The position numbers were made by a program, and so were the translations under genes. A DNA stretch of 64,000 bases from Pseudomonas beijingensis (GTDB lineage: Bacteria; Pseudomonadota; Gammaproteobacteria; Pseudomonadales; Pseudomonadaceae): NCBI RefSeq assembly GCF_030687295.1, contig NZ_CP117425.1:3972001-4036000 (forward strand). Direction: 5' to 3'. Positions 43,605 through 53,276 of this stretch are shown in pieces. The notes under the pieces were generated by a model, which searched no databases, had not been told where the DNA came from, and saw nothing but the letters and a program-made list of their open reading frames with translations. The stretch's first letter is position 1; every line of letters begins with the position of its first letter.

Positions 43605-45275
43605 GTGGGTAAAAATCCTGTAGGCAATCTATCAGGAAAATCCCAGGCGCCCGGCACGGAGGGAATACCAGCCCCCAGCGGCGAGGCAAATCTCATTGAA
43701 ACCGACTATGTCATAGGACAGGACAATATTAGCGGTGAGTTTTCGTTCTCTCTGGATATCCATGGCAAAGTCTTCCTGATCTCTGCCGCCACCGTTTTGC
43801 TGTTCGTCGTCATGACATTAGCCCTGCAAAACGAAGTCGAACCGCTGTTCAGCGCAATGCGCAGTTGGTTGACCCGGCACTTGGCCTGGTTCTTCATGAG
43901 CGCAGGCAATATCTTCGTATTACTGTGCCTGGCGCTGATTGTTTCACCTCTGGGCAGGGTTCGGTTGGGTGGTCGCGACGCCACACCGGATCATACGTAC
44001 CTGGGGTGGTTTTCCATGTTGTTCGCCGCCGGGATGGGCATCGGGCTGATGTTCTATGGTGTTGCGGAGCCGATGTCGCATTACGCCGCCGCAATGGGCG
44101 GCGTCACGGTCGATGCCAGTGGCGTGCGTACGGATTGGGCTCCCCTTGAGGGCGCAAAGGGTGACATGAAAGGCGCCGCGGACCTGGCGATGGCTGCGAC
44201 TATCTTTCATTGGGGTCTGCATCCTTGGGCCATCTACGCCATCGTTGCGTTGTCCCTGGCGCTGTTTTCCTTCAACAAAGGCTTGCCGCTGTCGATACGC
44301 TCGATTTTTTATCCTCTGTTGGGCGAGCGTGTCTGGGGATGGCCCGGTCATATCATCGACATCCTGGCGGTCTTCGCCACGCTGTTTGGGCTGGCGACAT
44401 CGCTGGGTATCGGTGCCGAGCAGGCCGCTGCGGGGATTGAGCACCTGTTCGGTATCCGCTCCACCAACGTCAGCAAGGTATTGTTGATCATCGGCATCAC
44501 CCTGATTGCGCTGTGGTCGGTACTTGCCGGGCTGGAAAAGGGGGTCAAGCTGTTGTCCGAAATCAACATGGGCCTGGCGCTCCTGTTGCTCCTGTTCATC
44601 ATTGTCGTGGGGCCAACCCTGGCCATCCTCACCGGGTTCTTCAAGAACGTGGTGACCTACGTTGAATATCTGCCGGCATTGTCCAATCCTTTCGGGCGCA
44701 CGGACACTGAGTTCACCCAGGGCTGGACCGCGTTCTACTGGGCCTGGTGGATCAGTTGGTCGCCGTTCGTGGGCATGTTCATCGCGAGGGTCAGTCGTGG
44801 CCGTACCGTTCGTGAGTTCCTGATTTCGGTATTGCTGGTGCCTTCGCTGGTGTCGGTGCTGTGGATGACGACCTTTGGCGGGACGGCCATTGATCAGGCC
44901 ACCCTGGGGGGGCTTAGCGGTGTGACGGATGCCGTGCTGGAACTCAAGCTGTTCGTCATGCTTGAAGGGCTGCCCCTCAAGGAAATTTCGTCGCTGCTGG
45001 GCATTGTGCTGGTGATCGTGTTCTTCACCACCTCCTCGGACTCCGGCTCGCTGGTGATCGATACGATCACGGCGGGAGGAAAGGTTGACGCGCCCGTTCC
45101 GCAGCGGGTCTTCTGGGCGGTCATTGAAGGCGTGATCGCCATCGCATTGTTGCTGGGAGGGGGGCTGGTTGCCTTGCAGGCCATGGCAGTGTCCACCGGA
45201 TTGCCCTTCGCCATTGTCCTGCTGCTGGGCTGCATTTCGCTGGTCAAGGGATTGCTCTCCGAACCACGATCCTGA
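43605..45275 (+). CDS. BCCT-family betaine/choline/carnitine transporter
   Basis: A 556-residue carrier with about 12 membrane segments. The glycine-rich helix GMGIGLMFYGVAEPMSHY, the segment IFHWGLHPWAIYAIVALSLA and the conserved WAWWISWSPFVGMFIARVSRGRTVREF identify the BCCT family. I start it at GTG 43605, preceded by AAAGGAGGTTCAC, which is much better than the ATG at 43515. The C-terminal tail is very short (LSEPRS), so the osmosensing tail of BetP-type members is missing and it is probably a metabolic rather than osmotic carrier. It stands alone. Confidence 0.87.
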   Translation: MGKNPVGNLSGKSQAPGTEGIPAPSGEANLIETDYVIGQDNISGEFSFSLDIHGKVFLISAATVLLFVVMTLALQNEVEPLFSAMRSWLTRHLAWFFMSAGNIFVLLCLALIVSPLGRVRLGGRDATPDHTYLGWFSMLFAAGMGIGLMFYGVAEPMSHYAAAMGGVTVDASGVRTDWAPLEGAKGDMKGAADLAMAATIFHWGLHPWAIYAIVALSLALFSFNKGLPLSIRSIFYPLLGERVWGWPGHIIDILAVFATLFGLATSLGIGAEQAAAGIEHLFGIRSTNVSKVLLIIGITLIALWSVLAGLEKGVKLLSEINMGLALLLLLFIIVVGPTLAILTGFFKNVVTYVEYLPALSNPFGRTDTEFTQGWTAFYWAWWISWSPFVGMFIARVSRGRTVREFLISVLLVPSLVSVLWMTTFGGTAIDQATLGGLSGVTDAVLELKLFVMLEGLPLKEISSLLGIVLVIVFFTTSSDSGSLVIDTITAGGKVDAPVPQRVFWAVIEGVIAIALLLGGGLVALQAMAVSTGLPFAIVLLLGCISLVKGLLSEPRS

Positions 45276-45287
45276 TGGTCGACGAAT

Positions 45288-45322
45288 GCCGATGATGGAA
45301 AGCGTCATGTTCCATCGTCGGC
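45288..45322. terminator. Hairpin between convergent BCCT and exonuclease genes
   Basis: GCCGATGATGGAA and TTCCATCGTCGGC form a 13-bp stem with one G-T pair and a 9-base loop between two convergent stop codons. No T run on either side. Confidence 0.5.
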
Positions 45323-45323
45323 C

Positions 45324-46043
45324 TCAGTCCCAAAGTTCTCCAATCGCAACGTCAGGGCTGTAGTGCGTGGCGACTTGGGCTTGCAGCAGTTCGGCCGTGG
45401 CCAAGGCATCGGTCAAGGCCTGATGGGCGTGGTAGGGCGGCAGGTGGTAGCGCGGTCGGCTGTCCGCCAGCCGGATGGACGCGAGAGGGCGTTGCAACAG
45501 TCGGTCTAGCCAGTTGCGAGGGCCCCGGACCTGCCGCGCCTCGAGTTGCATGGTGTCAATGACTGGAAATTGCAGACCTTCTCCCCAATGGTGACGAAAC
45601 GCCTGATCCAGGAAATCACGTTCGATGGCCCGGTAGTGCACCACCATGATCTTCCCCGTCATTGCTTCCAGCAGCTGTTCCATGATGTCCGGCAACCGGG
45701 GGGCATGGCGAATATCTGCGTGGGTGATGCGATGGAACGTTACCGATTCGTGGGTCAGTCGCGCGGGTTTGATGATCCAGTACAGCGCTGCGCCGCAGCG
45801 TATCCGCTTTAGCGTCAACGGTATCAGGCCAATGCTGACGATGCTGTCGATACGGGCATCCAACCCGGTGGTTTCCAGGTCCAAGGCCAGCAGGTCCACC
45901 TGCTCCAGCGGCGTCTGTCCGTTGGCAACGCCGGCCTGGTAGAAACGTTGCAAGAGAGGGTGTCTGGCTTGCTGTGCCAGCTGTGCAAAGCGCGCTGGCC
46001 AGTCTGGCGTTGCCTGCCTGTTCGGGTTCCGTGAAGCGCTCAT
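45324..46043 (-). CDS. DEDDh 3'-5' exonuclease, DNA polymerase III epsilon-like
   Basis: A 239-residue nuclease. The exonuclease motifs are ALDLETTGLDARID (Exo I), a central HYRAIERDFLDQAF (Exo II) and YHAHQALTDALATAELL (Exo III with the H and last D). It is not the replicative epsilon subunit, since the polymerase-binding tail is absent. It overlaps the DUF294 gene upstream by 4 bp (ATGA), a pairing often seen in gamma-proteobacteria near carboxylate transport genes. The biological role of the pair is unsettled; degradation of a small RNA or DNA species or second-messenger turnover are possible. Confidence 0.85.
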   Translation of the reverse strand: MSASRNPNRQATPDWPARFAQLAQQARHPLLQRFYQAGVANGQTPLEQVDLLALDLETTGLDARIDSIVSIGLIPLTLKRIRCGAALYWIIKPARLTHESVTFHRITHADIRHAPRLPDIMEQLLEAMTGKIMVVHYRAIERDFLDQAFRHHWGEGLQFPVIDTMQLEARQVRGPRNWLDRLLQRPLASIRLADSRPRYHLPPYHAHQALTDALATAELLQAQVATHYSPDVAIGELWD

Positions 46044-47917
46044 CGTGTTGGCCGCGCGTGGCCGGGATAGCGGAAGCGCAAGAATTTTTGCGCATTGCTC
46101 AACACTTGGAACGCTTCCTTGAGGTTGTGGCGCTCAATGGTTGAAAAGCGCTCGGGCTCGATGTAGTTGTCTGGCGTCTGGCCCTGCTCGATGGCATGGA
46201 CCTGGTGCCGTATGCGCACCATCGACAGGAACTCCAATGCGTAGCGTAGATGATCGATGGCTTGCGGTTGCAGCCATTTCGTCGTGCTGATGGCTTCGAG
46301 TCGATCAAAGGAGTTTTGTGCGGTACTTGCGCAAGCCAACGCATGAATTCGGATCAGGTCGGTAAGGGGCGCCGTGCCACGTCCCTTCAGGTTGATGATC
46401 TGTTTTTGCTCCCCGTCGGTTTCCATGACAAACGTGCGGAAGAAACCCAGGGGCGGTGTCCTGTTCAGTGCGTTACGCGCCATTGCCGCCAGGAAGGCTG
46501 GCGTGGCCTTTGGTTTTTCAGCGCAAAGCGCTTTGAGCTCGTTGACCATTTCCAACCGACCATAGACCCCGTCCAGATCAAAGAAAATGCAAGCGTTAAG
46601 CAGGGTGGCGGCGTTCGGCTTTTCAATCCACTGGGTGAAATAGTCGCGCCAGACTCGCAACGGCTGACGCCACTGGGCGTTGGTCGCCATGATCCCGCCC
46701 TTGCAGTAACTGAAGCCGCACGCGGCGAGCCCGTCACTGACAAATGTGGCCAACTTCCTGAAGTACTCATCGTGCAGGGGCGGGTCGAAACGATCATCCA
46801 GCACCAGGGCGTTGTCCTGGTCGGTCACCAGCAACTGTTCATCCCGGGCCATCGAGCCCAGCACCATGAAGCAGTAGGGAATCGGCGGCGGCCCCAACTC
46901 CCTTTCCGCCAGTTCGAGCAGACGCTGGGTGAAGGCGCGACCAATGCCTGAAATGGCGCTGCCGATCATGTGGGCGGTGGCACCGTCGCGCACCATGCGA
47001 ATGTAAGTGCCGCGTAGATCCCGTAGCAATGATCGCAGACCTTCGACGCTGGTCTGGTTGGAGATGCTGTTCACCAGGTACAAGCTGCTCTGGGACTCGT
47101 GCCGGATAATGTCCGACAGATTGATCAGGCCCAGGGCGCGGCCCTTATGCATCACAGGAAGATGGTGAATGTTGCTTCGAAGCATGCACAGCATGGCCTC
47201 GAACAGCGAGTCGTCGGCCTGGATGGACACCGGATCGTTGGACATCACTTCGCCGATGGTAGTGTCGCCGCTGCGGTTGGCGGCCACCACACGAGTGCGC
47301 AGGTCCCGGTCGGTCACGATGCCGAGCATTTTCCCGGGGTTATGCCCGGCCCGCTCCAGGACGACGACACAGGAAACGCTTTGTTCGGTCATCAGCTGTG
47401 CGGCTTCCTGGACGCGGGTCAGTGGCGTGACCCAGACCAGTTTCCGGGAAATCAATGCTCGGGATTTAAGCTGGATCAGATCGCTCGCGCGCCCTTGGGC
47501 CTCAACGGCCGATTTGAGCCTGGAGTAACCTTCGGCTTCGACAAAATCGGCGAAGCTGTCGTGCCGCTTGCACAATTGGGCAATGACATCCGCCGGGATG
47601 AAATAGATCAGGCTATCTTCCAGGGCCTTGGCCGGAAAGCGCACCTTGTTGCTGCGTAGCAGGCCGGCCTGACCGAAAATATCGCCCTCCACCAGACGGT
47701 CATACAACTCGCCGTCGCGCCGATACACCTCGACTGCACCACTGCGTACGTAGTGCAGGTCATGTAAGGCAGCACCTGCTTCGAGGATAGGGCTGCCGGC
47801 CTTGAAATAGGCGACCTCGACACGCCGGGCAATGTCTTCCAGCGTTGTCTGGGGCAGGTCATCGAATGGGGGAAAGCGATGCAAATGCTCGCTGATTTCC
47901 AAGAGTTCGATTTGCAT
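46040..47917 (-). CDS. cNMP-binding/CBS-pair/DUF294 nucleotidyltransferase-like protein
   Basis: A 625-residue cytoplasmic protein. Domains in order: cyclic-nucleotide-binding-like barrel (about 15-135, HYVRSGAVEVYRRDGELYDR), two CBS motifs (about 160-280, VVLERAGHNPGKMLGIVTDRDL and HKGRALGLINLSD), a DUF294 nucleotidyltransferase-like domain (about 320-450, FMVLGSMARDEQLLVTDQDNAL, with the GSxxRxE-type motif partly changed to GSMARDE) and a helical C-terminal domain. Likely a signal-controlled nucleotidyltransferase, perhaps acting on the uridylyl-transfer pattern of GlnD. It is translationally coupled to the exonuclease. The substrate is unknown. Confidence 0.8.
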   Translation of the reverse strand: MQIELLEISEHLHRFPPFDDLPQTTLEDIARRVEVAYFKAGSPILEAGAALHDLHYVRSGAVEVYRRDGELYDRLVEGDIFGQAGLLRSNKVRFPAKALEDSLIYFIPADVIAQLCKRHDSFADFVEAEGYSRLKSAVEAQGRASDLIQLKSRALISRKLVWVTPLTRVQEAAQLMTEQSVSCVVVLERAGHNPGKMLGIVTDRDLRTRVVAANRSGDTTIGEVMSNDPVSIQADDSLFEAMLCMLRSNIHHLPVMHKGRALGLINLSDIIRHESQSSLYLVNSISNQTSVEGLRSLLRDLRGTYIRMVRDGATAHMIGSAISGIGRAFTQRLLELAERELGPPPIPYCFMVLGSMARDEQLLVTDQDNALVLDDRFDPPLHDEYFRKLATFVSDGLAACGFSYCKGGIMATNAQWRQPLRVWRDYFTQWIEKPNAATLLNACIFFDLDGVYGRLEMVNELKALCAEKPKATPAFLAAMARNALNRTPPLGFFRTFVMETDGEQKQIINLKGRGTAPLTDLIRIHALACASTAQNSFDRLEAISTTKWLQPQAIDHLRYALEFLSMVRIRHQVHAIEQGQTPDNYIEPERFSTIERHNLKEAFQVLSNAQKFLRFRYPGHARPTR

Positions 47918-48013
47918 GGGGCCTCATGGCTGTTCGCTTCAGAGGATCAACATGCCAGACCCTGGCGCCGCGCACAAATCCGGTATTGGCGAGTGTGCGC
48001 GACCACCGTTTCG

Positions 48014-48805
48014 TTACTGGCCTTCAGGCACCGCGAGCCATTGCCCAATCACCTTCTGATAGCTGCCATTGGCTTTACTCAAGTGCAGCCACTGATCGAC
48101 GTACATCTTCCAGGTGTTGTCATCCCGCGGCAGCAGGTAGGCCTTCTCGCCATATTGCAGGTAGCGGGTCGGGTTGACGGCGCACAGGCCGGGCTTGAGT
48201 TTTTGCTGGTAGAGCGCTTCCGACGCGTCGGTAATCATCACGTCGGCTTTCTTGTCCAGGAGTTGCTGGAAGATGGTCACGTTGTCATGGAAGCTGAGCT
48301 GGCCGTTGGGCAGAAACGCCCGGACGAAGGCTTCGTTGGTGCCGCCGGCCGGCTCGACAAGACGCACCGAAGGCTGGTTCATCTGTTCGAGCGTCTGGTA
48401 GCGCTCCTTGTCTTCGCAACGCACCAGCGGGATCTTGCCATCCACGTCCAGAGTGGTACTGAAATAGGCCTTTTTCTGGCGCTCCAGCGTCACCGAAATC
48501 CCGCCCATGCCGATGTCGCATTTGCCTGCAACCATATCCGGCATCAGGGTTTTCCAAGTGGTCTGCACCCATTGCACCTTGACGCCCAGGCTGGCGGCCA
48601 GGGAGCGCGCCATGTCGATATCGATGCCTTCGTATTCGCCTGCTTGGGTTTTAAAGGTATAGGGCTTGTAGTCGCCGGTGGTGCATACCTTCAGTTCGCC
48701 ACGTTGCAGGACCTGATCCAGCAGCGAGGGTGCCGGCTCGGCCAGGGCGCTGCAGGAGAACGCCAACAGGCCACAGAACGTCATCGAGCTTGTTATGGTT
48801 TTCAT
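48014..48805 (-). CDS. Periplasmic solute-binding-like protein, PheC (cyclohexadienyl dehydratase)-like
   Basis: A 263-residue protein with signal peptide (SSMTFCGLLAFSCSALAE). It shows the type 3 binding-protein fold, and CTTGDYKPYTFKTQAGEYEG, GGISVTLERQKKAYFS and PAGGTNEAFVRAFLP closely follow Pseudomonas PheC, a periplasmic dehydratase of arogenate and prephenate that evolved from a binding protein. Start at ATG 48805. No ABC permease genes are adjacent, which favours an enzymatic or stand-alone role. Whether it is a true dehydratase or a binding protein for a transporter elsewhere cannot be decided here. Confidence 0.7.
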   Translation of the reverse strand: MKTITSSMTFCGLLAFSCSALAEPAPSLLDQVLQRGELKVCTTGDYKPYTFKTQAGEYEGIDIDMARSLAASLGVKVQWVQTTWKTLMPDMVAGKCDIGMGGISVTLERQKKAYFSTTLDVDGKIPLVRCEDKERYQTLEQMNQPSVRLVEPAGGTNEAFVRAFLPNGQLSFHDNVTIFQQLLDKKADVMITDASEALYQQKLKPGLCAVNPTRYLQYGEKAYLLPRDDNTWKMYVDQWLHLSKANGSYQKVIGQWLAVPEGQ

Positions 48806-48860
48806 CGGGATTGGATGCCTCGCAAGGGAAGGGAACAAGACCGGGGAGTGTAGCAAGGGG

Positions 48861-49493
48861 CTAGCGGGAAATGATCCCGTGGTCGATCGCGTATTTCACC
48901 AGGGCCGCGGGCTTGTCGATGTTCAGCTTGCGGCGGATGCTCAGGCGATGGGTTTCGACGGTGCGTACGCTGATGTCCAGTTCACGGGCCATTTCCTTGT
49001 TGTTCAGGCCCTGGACCATTTTCGCCAGGACTTGGCTCTCCCGTGGCGTCAGCTCGTTGTCGGTGTGCGGGTCGGTGGCGAGCCGCTGGGCTATCTCGGC
49101 GCTGTAGAAGGTGCCGCCGCTGATGATGGCTTCGATGGCCGCGATGATTTCCCGCGACGGCGCGTTCTTGAGCACGTAACCGCTGGCGCCGGAACGCACG
49201 GACTCGCTCACGTACTCATAATTGTCGTACATGCTGAGGATCAGGATCTTGAGGCTGGGGTATTGCTTGCCCAGCAGTCGGGTCAGCTCGAGCCCGTTCT
49301 TGTCCTTGAGGCCGATGTCCATCAGCAGCAGGTCCGGTTGGCAGCGACCGACCATTTCGATCGCCTGCGCGCCGTTCTCGGCTTCGCCCACTACGTCCAG
49401 TTGCGGCATTACCGAGAGCAGGGCCCTGATGCCGTCGCGGACCAGGGAATGGTCATCGACCAGCGCGACGCGAATCACGGGAGGCAGGTTCAT
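48861..49493 (-). CDS. NarL/LuxR-type response regulator
   Basis: A 210-residue two-domain regulator. The receiver has the acidic pair in LVDDHSLVRDG (Asp13/Asp14), the phosphorylation site Asp59 in LLLMDIGLKDKNG, and Lys in YVLKNAPS. The LuxR helix-turn-helix near residues 145-205 has LTPRESQVLAKMVQGLNNKE and RTVETHRLSIRRKL. It is 31 bp after the sensor kinase gene and should be its partner. The unit is divergent from cstA-yjiX, so regulation of CstA by a carbon source is plausible. Confidence 0.88.
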   Translation of the reverse strand: MNLPPVIRVALVDDHSLVRDGIRALLSVMPQLDVVGEAENGAQAIEMVGRCQPDLLLMDIGLKDKNGLELTRLLGKQYPSLKILILSMYDNYEYVSESVRSGASGYVLKNAPSREIIAAIEAIISGGTFYSAEIAQRLATDPHTDNELTPRESQVLAKMVQGLNNKEMARELDISVRTVETHRLSIRRKLNIDKPAALVKYAIDHGIISR

Positions 49494-49524
49494 TGATAAG
49501 TGCTCCTGTTGGCGTGGGCGCGCA

Positions 49525-50886
49525 TCAGCTTTCCGTGACCGAGAGATTCATGGGCAGCAGGATGTCCAGTTCGCTGCGGCCCGGCACCGACGTCACTTCC
49601 AGGCGTCCGCCGAAATGCTCGACCCGCTCGCGGATGTTACGCAGGCCGATGCCGGCATGGCCGCGTTCCACTTGCGGGACGTTGAACCCCATGCCGTCAT
49701 CGACCACTGTCAGGCGCAAGGACTGGCTGGAGCCGAACAGGGTGATGCCGACGCTTTTCGCCCCGGCATGGCGCTCGATATTGGTCAGGGCTTCCTGGGC
49801 AATGCGAAACAGCGAGACAGGGGCGCCATTTTCGAGGCGGCAATCGAATTCGTTGCTTCGGTAGGACACTTCCAGCCCGCTGCGCTGTTGGAATTCGGTG
49901 GCGAGTTGGCCGATGGCGGCGGGCAGGCCCAAGGTGTCGAGCAGGGACGAGCGCAAGTCGTGGGAGATATTGCGGATCTCGCCGATGGCTTCGCCGAGCC
50001 GGTCGGTGGCGTTCTTCAGGATGCCCAGGCCGTTTTCCTGGCCATTCTCCAACACGTGGCTGGCCAGTTCGAACTGGAATTTTATCGACACCAGCAGTTG
50101 GCTGATGCCGTCATGCAGCTCGCGCGAAACCCGTGAGCGTTCTTCTTCCTGCAGGCTGACGATGCGTTGGTTCAAGCGCTGCAGCTTTTTGTCGGCCAGG
50201 CGATGTTCGCTGACGTTGAGGGTCATGCCGCCGGCAAACACCAGCAGGACCGCCACCAACGCGATCGCGGCGATGGCTTGCATGGTGGTGTGGATGCCAT
50301 GGGCGACTTCGTCACGGGCCTGCTGGGTGGCGCGCTCGACATCCTCCAGGTAAATCCCGGTGCCGAGCATCCAGCCCCATTTGTCCAGCATCACGACATA
50401 GGCCAGTTTGTCGGTCACCTGGCCGGAGGAGGGCTTGTTCCAGGCATAGCGCTGGAACCCTTCGCCTGACTCGGCGCTTTTGATCAGCGCCTGGATGACC
50501 GGCAGGCCGTGGGGGTCCTTCATGTCCCAGAGGTACTGCCCGACCAGTTCCGACTGGCGGGCATGCATGAGGCTGCGGCCCTGGCGGTCGTACACGAAGA
50601 AGTAACCGTTGATGCCGAAACTGAGCTTGCGCAGCTCTTCCAAGACCTGCTGTTGCGCCCGTGCGTCGCCCTGGCCGTTGTCGTACAGCGGGGCGATCAG
50701 GCTCTGCGCCATCTCGACATAGTTCTTCAACTCGGCGCGCTTGCTCGCCAGGATGCTGTCTTCGATCAGTTGTGCCTGCTGGTCGCCCAACTGGCGGTTG
50801 AGCGAGATCACCAGGGCGCAGATGACCGCGATGGCCAGGACCAGCGGCAAAATCCCGAGGGCGACGATTTTGTGTTTGAGCAGCAT
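49525..50886 (-). CDS. Cache-domain sensor histidine kinase (HisKA_3 type)
   Basis: A 453-residue membrane kinase. One membrane helix at residues 8-29, a periplasmic single Cache domain (about 35-195, NGYFFVYDRQGRSLMHARQ and WGWMLGTGIYLEDVE), a second helix at 203-223, then the HisKA_3 dimerisation region with the phosphorylated His258 in RVSRELHDGISQLL, and an ATPase domain ending VPGRSELDILLP. Cache domains of this kind bind small carboxylates in related sensors. Together with the response regulator and the neighbouring cstA, pyruvate or a related acid is a reasonable candidate ligand. Confidence 0.85.
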   Translation of the reverse strand: MLLKHKIVALGILPLVLAIAVICALVISLNRQLGDQQAQLIEDSILASKRAELKNYVEMAQSLIAPLYDNGQGDARAQQQVLEELRKLSFGINGYFFVYDRQGRSLMHARQSELVGQYLWDMKDPHGLPVIQALIKSAESGEGFQRYAWNKPSSGQVTDKLAYVVMLDKWGWMLGTGIYLEDVERATQQARDEVAHGIHTTMQAIAAIALVAVLLVFAGGMTLNVSEHRLADKKLQRLNQRIVSLQEEERSRVSRELHDGISQLLVSIKFQFELASHVLENGQENGLGILKNATDRLGEAIGEIRNISHDLRSSLLDTLGLPAAIGQLATEFQQRSGLEVSYRSNEFDCRLENGAPVSLFRIAQEALTNIERHAGAKSVGITLFGSSQSLRLTVVDDGMGFNVPQVERGHAGIGLRNIRERVEHFGGRLEVTSVPGRSELDILLPMNLSVTES

Positions 50887-50976
50887 CTGTACTCCTGTCC
50901 GGGCTCGGCGGGTAGGCGAATGGCGGCATCATATGCCAAACCCATGGATGAGGCATAAAACCTGTGGCGCAAGACA

Positions 50977-51064
50977 TGTGGGAGCAAAGCTTGCTCGCGA
51001 TGCAGGCGCCGCAGTGTATGAAAGACCGTATTGACTCTATCGCGGGCAAGCCTTGCTCCCACAG
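50977..51064. repeat. REPIN in the kinase/cstA divergent spacer
   Basis: TGTGGGAGCAAAGCTTGCTC faces CGCGGGCAAGCCTTGCTCCC. The whole spacer 50887-51200 is 314 bp; the part from 51065 to 51200 should hold the cstA promoter. Confidence 0.87.
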
Positions 51065-51200
51065 GGGGAATTGGGGTTCTACGTAGTACTACGGATTTAT
51101 TTATTGACCCATTGCAGGGATATTGGGCCGGCTCCGAATAGCCGGGGCACACTATAAAAACAATCGCCGCAATCCTCTGGATATCGGCAGGAGACACGCA

Positions 51201-53261
51201 ATGACAACCCGTCTGGTTAAACACCTCGCCTGGTTTGCCGTGGCTGTTCTAGGAGCTTGTGCGTTGAGCGTCGTGGCCTTGCGCCGCGGCGAACCCATCA
51301 ACGCCCTCTGGATCGTCGTCGCCGCCGTGGCCATCTACTTGGTCGCCTACCGCTACTACAGCCTCTTCATCGCCAACAACGTGATGCAACTCGATGCGCG
51401 TCGGGCCACCCCCGCCGTGCTCAACAACGATGGCCTGGACTACGTCCCGACCAACAAACACATTCTCTTCGGCCACCACTTCGCGGCCATTGCCGGCGCG
51501 GGGCCGCTGGTCGGGCCGGTGCTGGCGGCGCAGATGGGCTATTTGCCCGGCACGCTCTGGCTGATCGCCGGCGTGGTGCTGGCCGGTGCGGTGCAGGACT
51601 TCATGGTCCTGTTCCTGTCCACTCGCCGCAACGGTCGCTCCCTGGGCGACATGGTGCGCGAGGAAATGGGCCGCATCCCCGGCACCATCGCGCTGTTCGG
51701 CTGCTTCCTGATCATGATCATCATCCTCGCGGTGCTGGCGCTGATCGTGGTCAAGGCCCTGGCCGAGAGCCCGTGGGGGATCTTCACGGTGATGGCAACC
51801 ATCCCGATCGCGATGTTCATGGGCATTTACATGCGCTACATCCGCCCGGGCCGCATCGGTGAAATCTCGATCATCGGCGTGCTGTTGCTGCTGGGCTCGA
51901 TCTGGCTGGGCGGGCAGATCGCGGCCGACCCGGTCTGGGCCAAGGCTTTCACCTTCACCGGGATCCAGATCACCTGGATGCTGATCGGCTACGGTTTCGT
52001 CGCGGCGGTACTGCCGGTGTGGCTGATCCTGGCGCCGCGGGACTACCTGTCGACGTTCTTGAAAATCGGCACCATCGTCGCCCTGGCGATCGGCATCCTG
52101 GTCACCATGCCCGAGCTGAAAATGCCGGCGCTGACCCAGTTCACCGACGGCACCGGGCCGGTGTGGAAGGGCGGGCTGTTCCCGTTCCTGTTCATCACCA
52201 TTGCCTGCGGCGCGGTCTCGGGTTTCCATGCGCTGATTTCCTCGGGCACCACGCCCAAGCTGCTGGATAACGAAACCAACGCCCGCTACATCGGTTACGG
52301 CGGCATGCTGATGGAGTCCTTCGTGGCGATCATGGCGATGGTTGCCGCATCGGTGATCGAGCCGGGCGTGTACTTCGCCATGAACAGCCCGGCGGCGATC
52401 GTCGGCGGTGACGTGGTGGCCGTGGCGCAGACCGTCAGCAGCTGGGGTTTTGCAATCACCCCCGAAGCGCTGCAAGCGGTGGCCAAGGACATCGGCGAGA
52501 CCACCGTGCTGGCCCGTGCCGGCGGTGCGCCGACCCTGGCGGTGGGTATCGCGCAGATCCTGCACTCGGTGCTGCCGGGTGAGAACACCATGGCGTTCTG
52601 GTACCACTTCGCGATCCTGTTCGAAGCGCTGTTCATCCTCACCGCCGTGGACGCCGGTACCCGTGCCGGGCGGTTCATGCTCCAGGATCTGCTCGGCTCG
52701 TTCGTGCCGGCGCTCAAGCGCACCGAATCCTGGACCGCCAACCTGATCGCCACCGCCGGCTGCGTGGCGCTGTGGGGTTACTTGTTGTACCAGGGCGTGA
52801 TCGATCCGCTGGGCGGCATCAACACCTTGTGGCCGCTGTTCGGCATCTCCAACCAGATGCTGGCCGGTATCGCCCTGATGCTCGCCACCGTGGTACTGAT
52901 CAAGATGAAGCGCCAGCGCTACGTCTGGGTCACGCTGCTGCCGGCGGCCTGGCTGCTGATCTGCACCACCACGGCGGGCCTGATCAAGCTGTTCGACGCC
53001 AACCCGGCGATCGGCTTTTTGGCCCTGGCGCGCAAATACAACGATGCCCTGGCTGCCGGCCAGATCCTGGCCCCGGCCAAGAGCATCGAGCAGATGCAGC
53101 ACGTGGTGTTCAACGCCTACACCAACGCGACGCTGACGGTGTTGTTCCTGTTCGTGGTCTTCAGCATCCTGTTCTACGCGCTCAAGGTCGGCATCGCCGC
53201 CTGGGGCACCAAGGAACGCACGGACAAAGAAGCGCCATTCCAGGCCCTGCCAGACGCTTGA
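51201..53261 (+). CDS. cstA: CstA-family carbon starvation/pyruvate transporter
   Basis: A 686-residue membrane protein with about 16 hydrophobic segments. Signatures include NKHILFGHHFAAIAGAGPLVGPVLAAQMGY and AVSGFHALISSGTTPKLLDNE, which are those of CstA/BtsT. The start ATG at 51201 follows CAGGAGACACGCA. CstA and BtsT import pyruvate (and have been linked to peptides) in E. coli. The next gene, 15 bp away, is the small YjiX/YbdD partner, as in enterobacteria. A two-component system lies divergently upstream. Confidence 0.92.
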   Translation: MTTRLVKHLAWFAVAVLGACALSVVALRRGEPINALWIVVAAVAIYLVAYRYYSLFIANNVMQLDARRATPAVLNNDGLDYVPTNKHILFGHHFAAIAGAGPLVGPVLAAQMGYLPGTLWLIAGVVLAGAVQDFMVLFLSTRRNGRSLGDMVREEMGRIPGTIALFGCFLIMIIILAVLALIVVKALAESPWGIFTVMATIPIAMFMGIYMRYIRPGRIGEISIIGVLLLLGSIWLGGQIAADPVWAKAFTFTGIQITWMLIGYGFVAAVLPVWLILAPRDYLSTFLKIGTIVALAIGILVTMPELKMPALTQFTDGTGPVWKGGLFPFLFITIACGAVSGFHALISSGTTPKLLDNETNARYIGYGGMLMESFVAIMAMVAASVIEPGVYFAMNSPAAIVGGDVVAVAQTVSSWGFAITPEALQAVAKDIGETTVLARAGGAPTLAVGIAQILHSVLPGENTMAFWYHFAILFEALFILTAVDAGTRAGRFMLQDLLGSFVPALKRTESWTANLIATAGCVALWGYLLYQGVIDPLGGINTLWPLFGISNQMLAGIALMLATVVLIKMKRQRYVWVTLLPAAWLLICTTTAGLIKLFDANPAIGFLALARKYNDALAAGQILAPAKSIEQMQHVVFNAYTNATLTVLFLFVVFSILFYALKVGIAAWGTKERTDKEAPFQALPDA

Positions 53262-53276
53262 TAGAGGATTGCAACG

